A DNA stretch of 64,000 nt from an uncultured Candidatus Saccharibacteria bacterium (lineage in GTDB: Bacteria; Patescibacteriota; Saccharimonadia; Saccharimonadales; Saccharimonadaceae). Of this stretch, positions 59,936-64,000 are shown in pieces. Position numbers and translations under genes: made by a program. Location: NCBI GenBank assembly GCA_947165465.1, contig CAMVAM010000004.1:40623-104622 (forward strand). Reading direction: 5' to 3'. Below the pieces are notes generated by a model that was not told where the DNA came from, did no database searches, and was given only the letters and a program-made list of their open reading frames with translations. Within the stretch, counting starts at the first letter, position 1, and each line of letters opens with the position of its first letter.

Positions 59936-62130
59936 TATTTACCCTTTGCGCAGTTACAAACTTTTTCGAAAGGCACATCGCCTTCGAGACGGCCACAGTG
60001 TGGGCAACGCTCGCCCTTAATGATGCCAGAGAAGCCACAGACTGGGTCGCGGTCGACCGGATGGTTTACAGAGCCATAGCCGATACCACAGTCGTGCATC
60101 TTGCGGATTACAGCTTCAAAGGCAGCAATATTCTGAGAAGGATCACCATCGAGCTCGATATAAGTGATATGACCGGCATTACAAAGGTTGTGATACGGAG
60201 CCTCAATTTCAATCTTGTCGAAGGCGGAAATTGGGTAGTAAACCGGTACGTGGAATGAGTTAGTGTAGAATTCCCTGTCGGTTACACCTTTAATCTTACC
60301 GAATTCTTTGCGGTCAATCTTGGTAAATCTACCGGCAATACCTTCAGCTGGGGTAGCAAGGAGCGAGAAGTTGAGATTATACTTCTTGCAGTAGCTATCG
60401 CATTTCTCGCGCATGTGAGTAATGATATCGAGACCAAGGTCACGTGCATCCTCATCTTCACCATGATGTTTGCCAGTCATAGCAACCAAAGTCTCAGCAA
60501 GGCCAATAAAACCAATCGAAAGTGTACCATGCTTGATTACATCACGGAGTGTATCATTTGGACCAAGCTTTTCGGAACCGAACCAGTTCCCTTGCCCCAT
60601 AAGAAACGGGAAGTTGCGGACGTGTTGGTTAGCTTGGAATTCAAAACGCTCGAGCAATTCGTCTCTAACTAAATCTAGTTTTTCATCGAGTTCGTGATAG
60701 AAGCCATCCCAATCGGCTTCTTTACGCTCGCCTAAGCAAATACCATGCTTAATGCCGATACGAACAATATTAATAGTCGTAAAGGACAAGTTTCCACGTC
60801 CAGTGACGATACCATCAGATTCTGGGAATACAGAAGCAAATACGCGCGTACGACAGCCCATGGTTGCGATTTCAGTGCGGTAATCGCCCTTCTTGTAATA
60901 CTTCAAATTGTATGGGGCATCGATAAAACAGAAATTCGGGAACAATCTCTTGGCGGAAACTTCCATCGAGCGCTTAAAGATATCATAGTTCGGATCTCCC
61001 GGATTATAGTTGATACCTTCCTTGACCTTCAAGATTGAAATTGGGAAGATTGGCGTTTCGCCCTTACCAAGGCCATTCTCGGTAGCTTGAAGAAGATCAA
61101 GCGACACAAGACGACCGGCCGGAGTAGTATCGGTACCGAAATTGATCGAAGTGAATGGCACCTGCGCACCAGCACGAGAGTGCATTGTGTTAAGGTTGTG
61201 CACAAATCCTTCCATCGCCTGGAGAGTTTCTCTCTCAACATCTTCATTTGAAGCATCAATAACTTCTTGCGGCCATTTATCCTTGACAAGTGTCTTATCA
61301 TCACCGTAGTTATAATTATCTTTTACAGCGAGTTCGAGTTTTTTACCAGTAAACTTATTGTATTTCTCGAGATTGCGCTTCAAAGCTTTGCGGTAAGATT
61401 TGTTTACACCGGGAGCCATTGCATAGTCGAAATTTGGAATAGATTGGCCACCATGTTGCTCGTTCTGGTTAGCTTGGAGCAAAATCGCAGCAAGTGCACC
61501 ATAAGAGCTGATCGAATTTGGCGTACGAAGATGACCATGGCCGGTATTAAAGCCACCATTTTCGAACATCACGAATGGATCGGATTGGCAGCAAGTCAGT
61601 GTACCGGTAGCATAGAAATCAAGGTCGTGAATATGGATTTCACCCGCATCATGAGCGGCAGCAATATCTGGACGAAGAAGCAAGGATTTAGCAAATACTT
61701 TTGAACCTTCTGCGCCGAATTGAAGCATCTTGCCCATGGCAGAGTTACCATCAACATTTGCATTTGAACGCTTCACATCTGAATCTTCTGAAGCATCAGC
61801 ATGGGAAATCGTGCGATAAATCATCATAAGATCGGACTTTGCAGTACGGATTCTTGAACGCTCTTGGCGATAGCGAATGTAAGCACGAGCAGTCTTTTTA
61901 AACGAAGACTCCATCAAAACCTCTTCGACTATGTCCTGAATCTGCTCGACGTTTGGAGTACGCGCAGTGATTTTTTCGTTAGCTCTCTGAACAACCTTCT
62001 CTGCGAGTGCCCTTGCGCGGTCCGCCTTGAACTCCTCAGTCGCAAGCCCAGCCTTCGCGATGGCGTCAACGATTTTTTCAGGATCGAATTTTACAATCTT
62101 CCCATCCCGCTTAATAATTCTTTTGAACAT
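59935..62130 (-). CDS. nrdD: Anaerobic ribonucleoside-triphosphate reductase, apparently lacking the C-terminal glycyl-radical motif
   Basis: 731 residues. An N-terminal ATP-cone (KRIIKRDGKIVKFDPEKIVDAI), a class III barrel with LTCCQSDPF, the thiyl-cysteine segment ATMGCRTRVFASV and GTLSIGFIGLAETLVAMTG are present. The C-terminus runs YGSVNHPVDRDPVCGF, then ERCPHCGRLEGDVPFEKV, and stops after CNCAKGK. In relatives, RRxTGY with the radical glycine and ~25 more residues follow at this point. One of the four zinc cysteines (Asp in DRDPVC) also seems replaced. AAGGAGG precedes the ATG. The upstream region has tandem NrdR-box-like sites. Family certain; activity in doubt. Confidence 0.92.
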   Translation of the reverse strand: MFKRIIKRDGKIVKFDPEKIVDAIAKAGLATEEFKADRARALAEKVVQRANEKITARTPNVEQIQDIVEEVLMESSFKKTARAYIRYRQERSRIRTAKSDLMMIYRTISHADASEDSDVKRSNANVDGNSAMGKMLQFGAEGSKVFAKSLLLRPDIAAAHDAGEIHIHDLDFYATGTLTCCQSDPFVMFENGGFNTGHGHLRTPNSISSYGALAAILLQANQNEQHGGQSIPNFDYAMAPGVNKSYRKALKRNLEKYNKFTGKKLELAVKDNYNYGDDKTLVKDKWPQEVIDASNEDVERETLQAMEGFVHNLNTMHSRAGAQVPFTSINFGTDTTPAGRLVSLDLLQATENGLGKGETPIFPISILKVKEGINYNPGDPNYDIFKRSMEVSAKRLFPNFCFIDAPYNLKYYKKGDYRTEIATMGCRTRVFASVFPESDGIVTGRGNLSFTTINIVRIGIKHGICLGERKEADWDGFYHELDEKLDLVRDELLERFEFQANQHVRNFPFLMGQGNWFGSEKLGPNDTLRDVIKHGTLSIGFIGLAETLVAMTGKHHGEDEDARDLGLDIITHMREKCDSYCKKYNLNFSLLATPAEGIAGRFTKIDRKEFGKIKGVTDREFYTNSFHVPVYYPISAFDKIEIEAPYHNLCNAGHITYIELDGDPSQNIAAFEAVIRKMHDCGIGYGSVNHPVDRDPVCGFSGIIKGERCPHCGRLEGDVPFEKVCNCAKGK

Positions 62131-62219
62131 GAAATATACCTCCTTAAATGTATTCCATTTTGGTTCGTTAATTTATATATGACCTGCCGGGCAACTGTGT
62201 GGTAATGCTGATTGCAGTA

Positions 62220-62235
62220 ACCCTACATTTAGTGT
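62220..62235 (-). promoter_or_regulatory. NrdR box 2 (downstream)
   Basis: ACCCTACATTTAGTGT matches the palindromic NrdR consensus ACACTATATATAGTGT at 13 of 16 positions. It starts 33 bases from box 1, about three helical turns, as in known tandem NrdR sites. Confidence 0.6.
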
Positions 62236-62244
62236 CTTGCATCA

Positions 62245-62273
62245 ATAATACTACACTATATATAGCATTTCAA
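62245..62273 (-). promoter_or_regulatory. nrdDG promoter
   Basis: TTGAAA (62268-62273), a 17-base spacer and TATTAT (62245-62250) on the minus strand. NrdR box 1 fills the spacer. Confidence 0.6.
62253..62268 (-). promoter_or_regulatory. NrdR box 1
   Basis: ACACTATATATAGCAT agrees with the NrdR consensus at 14 of 16 positions and lies between the -35 and -10 of nrdD, where bound NrdR would block polymerase. Confidence 0.7.
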
Positions 62274-62311
62274 GACTTTTATGCTAATTTTGTAAAAATT
62301 ACAACAAAAGA

Positions 62312-62833
62312 TTATTTTTGCGTCAAAGTATAGGTGGCGGTACCGGTGTAAGTACCGTATGGAACATTAGAAGCCGTAGAACATTTGTAATAGATTTGCT
62401 GTGAAGTGCCTTCACTGGTATCGGCTTCGGTAGTATCAATAATGTTTCCACCAGCAGTTACACGTGTAGTGCTGGATGAATCACCAAGATAAGCAGAATA
62501 TCGATTAGATCCCTTAGAAGGAGCAGAATAAGCGAAAGTAGCGGAGCCAGAGCCACCAGAAAGTGCCGTGAAAGTTGCAGCGACAGAATAGCCGTTACCA
62601 GAGTTGCAGACTGCAGTGAAAGTACTGCTACCCATACCGGTCGCACCTTTATTAGCGGTCATGGCTTTAGTAATAGTGCCACTACCAGAAGTACGAGAGA
62701 AAGTACAGATCTCGTCGACGGTAACACTAAGATTATCGACCACAGCTTCAGGATCAGATGTAGCAATAGCGCTTCCAGAAAGAATTAAAATAGGGAGTGA
62801 TAAGAACGAAACACTCACAAATTTTTTACCCAC
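62312..62833 (-). CDS. Small exported beta-rich protein
   Basis: 173 residues. I start at the GTG at 62833, behind GGAGGAG, instead of the track start 12 bases upstream. A signal peptide (FVSVSFLSLPILILSGSAIA) is followed by a single domain with three cysteines (EICTF, AVCNSGNGY, YYKCSTA), ending GTYTGTATYTLTQ. The GYSVAAT... and YGTYTGTxTYT pattern resembles the N-terminal domains of the two giant proteins, and more loosely spore-coat-U/pilin-like folds. It could be a secreted or surface subunit. The promoter is strong. Confidence 0.75.
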   Translation of the reverse strand: MGKKFVSVSFLSLPILILSGSAIATSDPEAVVDNLSVTVDEICTFSRTSGSGTITKAMTANKGATGMGSSTFTAVCNSGNGYSVAATFTALSGGSGSATFAYSAPSKGSNRYSAYLGDSSSTTRVTAGGNIIDTTEADTSEGTSQQIYYKCSTASNVPYGTYTGTATYTLTQK

Positions 62834-62870
62834 TATCTCCTCCACTTTTGATTTTTTTAACGATAATTTA

Positions 62871-62899
62871 AGTATAGTAAACCATTAACTTAATGTCAA
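62871..62899 (-). promoter_or_regulatory. Consensus promoter of the 62312-62833 gene
   Basis: TTGACA (62894-62899), 17-base spacer, TATACT (62871-62876). Confidence 0.8.
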
Positions 62900-62949
62900 T
62901 ACCGCTTCATAACGAAATAAATCTAGCGATTGCAGCTAAAGATAATTAT

Positions 62950-63834
62950 TTAACAATCGGTTTCAGTCAACACAGTATACGTTTCTATGTCAAAGATTCG
63001 ATCTTTATTCATGGTTCCCGCCGGCCAGACGCGGTTATGTATTTCTTTATGTTGAGTCAATAAGCTATGGCAATGCATATGACTAATAGAATAATCAGTA
63101 AAATAGTAATAGATGTTGCTTCCATCGATTTTGGCACGTGGCTGGCACTCGGCGCTGCGTCCTGTGCAGAAGCCCATCACGTCATGAAACCAAGGTTTTT
63201 CACCATCGGCAACGCCATAAGTCTTTAGTTCATTCAAATACTCGTAACCGCCTTTTATAGAAACTTTGCCATCGTCTTGATAAATAATAATCCAAATCGC
63301 ACTTCTAAGCTTGCCGTCGCTATTTTCTTCGTAAGTATAAAAAGCGATGTCGTCACCACTCCCATCCTGGTTGGCAATCTTGGTAAAGTTTTGCACTCCA
63401 AAATACTTAGTTACGTTTTCTGGTGTAAATTCGGATATATTAGTATAGTTCTTTCTGAATACCTTACGGGTCGTATATTTAGCAAGTGATTGTTTTCCTT
63501 GGTAATAATACTCACCTAATATATAATTGCCTTCGTCTTCGTCGAATTCAGTCGTATATTTTACGATTATTTCCTTAGTTTCATTATTAATTGGTACTGT
63601 GTAATAAATGACGAACTCGCTGTTGTTGTTTTCAGTCTTTTCGACTCTAGAAGTAACACCGAGCGGATTGTTAATCTCAGTAGGCGTATCGCTTTGTCCG
63701 TCATCGGCAGTATTACTGTTATTAGTAAGGATTGCGATAATGCCTCCAACCGCCACAATCGCACCTGCGCTTATTCCTGAAATCAATAATTTTGCTTTTT
63801 TTGATAGATTACTAAAAAGACCATTCTTTGGCAT
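62950..63834 (-). CDS. Membrane-anchored extracytoplasmic protein of unknown function
   Basis: 294 residues. A basic N-terminus and one span (LLISGISAGAIVAVGGIIAIL) precede a Thr/Asp/Asn-rich linker and a soluble domain of about 240 residues. The domain has cysteines in GFCTGRSAECQPR, HMHCHSLL and at the extreme C-terminus (TETDC). The N-terminal design (span, Asn/Thr-rich linker) is the same as in the 25524-26543 protein. I recognise no family. AAAGGAG precedes the ATG. Confidence 0.72.
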   Translation of the reverse strand: MPKNGLFSNLSKKAKLLISGISAGAIVAVGGIIAILTNNSNTADDGQSDTPTEINNPLGVTSRVEKTENNNSEFVIYYTVPINNETKEIIVKYTTEFDEDEGNYILGEYYYQGKQSLAKYTTRKVFRKNYTNISEFTPENVTKYFGVQNFTKIANQDGSGDDIAFYTYEENSDGKLRSAIWIIIYQDDGKVSIKGGYEYLNELKTYGVADGEKPWFHDVMGFCTGRSAECQPRAKIDGSNIYYYFTDYSISHMHCHSLLTQHKEIHNRVWPAGTMNKDRIFDIETYTVLTETDC

Positions 63835-63851
63835 TCTTACTCCTTTTTTAA

Positions 63852-63860
63852 ATTATATCA
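63852..63860 (-). promoter_or_regulatory. -10 (TGATATAAT) of the 62950-63834 gene
   Basis: It lies 17 bases before the ATG with a ribosome-binding site between; the -35 is weak. Confidence 0.5.
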
Positions 63861-63879
63861 TTAATAAGAGGTGTCAGAA

Positions 63880-63912
63880 TAAAAAAATGGGCATTTTTTA
63901 CAAAATGTCCAT
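63880..63912 (-). terminator. tRNA-Val terminator
   Basis: ATGGACATTTT-gtaa-AAAATGCCCAT followed by TTTTTTT on the minus strand, 10 bases after the tRNA. Confidence 0.82.
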
Positions 63913-63922
63913 AATTTCGTCG

Positions 63923-63999
63923 TGGTGGATCTTACTGGGCTCGAACCAGTGACCTTACGAATGTGAATCGTACGCTCTAGCCAACTGAGCTAAAGATCC
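63923..63999 (-). tRNA. tRNA-Val (anticodon CAC), CCA encoded
   Basis: Acceptor arms GGATCTT and AAGATCC, A73 and encoded CCA. The anticodon stem TACGA/TCGTA closes TTCACAT, giving CAC. The gene is complete at the window edge. Confidence 0.93.
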
Positions 64000-64000
64000 A

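Overview
The window is very gene-dense (no gap over 300 bases). It looks like a chromosome segment of a Candidatus Saccharibacteria (TM7)-type member of the Patescibacteria/CPR. This placement is inferred from gene content: reduced housekeeping genes, giant exported proteins built from FISUMP and InlB-like repeats, a VTC/DUF4956 locus, an anaerobic ribonucleotide reductase, many small conserved genes of unknown function, and recurring very short leaders. No 16S rRNA is present. TGA behaves as a stop codon, and all three tRNAs encode CCA.

Layout. 1-6.2 kb: the end of an acyl-CoA synthetase-like gene, then a leftward replication/repair operon (unknown 207-aa ORF, dnaX, dnaB, GT-C membrane protein, ybaB, recR). 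6.3-8.6 kb: a membrane thioredoxin-like protein and a SufS-like enzyme. 8.6-13.7 kb: secE-nusG-rplK-rplA-rplJ-rplL in the usual order but broken up by terminators, private promoters, two large branched hairpins and two unrelated genes; an L10-leader-like RNA precedes rplJ. 13.7-18.7 kb: alpha-glucan phosphorylase, a PlsC-like acyltransferase and a membrane pyrophosphatase. 18.8-26.6 kb: a small acidic/histidine-rich protein, a 2,100-residue FISUMP protein, an anchored extracellular protein and tRNA-Gln. 26.7-31.4 kb: response regulator, histidine kinase and MacB-like ABC transporter. 31.5-34.4 kb: VTC polyphosphate polymerase-like, DUF4956 and Cthe_2159-like beta-helix genes, overlapping. 34.4-42.8 kb: envelope enzymes (beta-lactamase-like protein, CapA-like protein, GH97, sortase, polysaccharide deacetylase) plus small cytosolic genes. 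42.9-49.6 kb: a second giant FISUMP protein. 49.7-54 kb: pyrG, tRNA-Trp, a GT4/GH57 alpha-glucan pair and rpmG. 54.2-62.3 kb: a zinc mini-protein, a UvrD-PDDEXK fusion, gpsA, a DUF916-like protein and nrdDG under tandem NrdR-box-like sites. 62.3-64 kb: two more exported proteins and tRNA-Val.

How the parts fit. Much of the accessory content is cell-surface biology. The two giant adhesin-like proteins rely on paired cysteines, which fits an exported thioredoxin-like protein and a sortase nearby. Alpha-glucan storage and turnover (GT4, GH57, GT35, GH97), PPi-driven ion pumping and possible polyphosphate synthesis suggest an energy-storage theme in an organism with little biosynthesis.

Most striking observations: NrdD seems to end just before the expected glycyl-radical motif; RecR and DnaX have both lost their zinc-binding cysteines; cysteines covary between FISUMP repeats in a way that predicts disulfide pairing; two similar branched intergenic hairpins interrupt the ribosomal cluster; and many genes are predicted to be leaderless, with an extended -10 (TGTGCTATAAT-like) about 6-8 nt before ATG.
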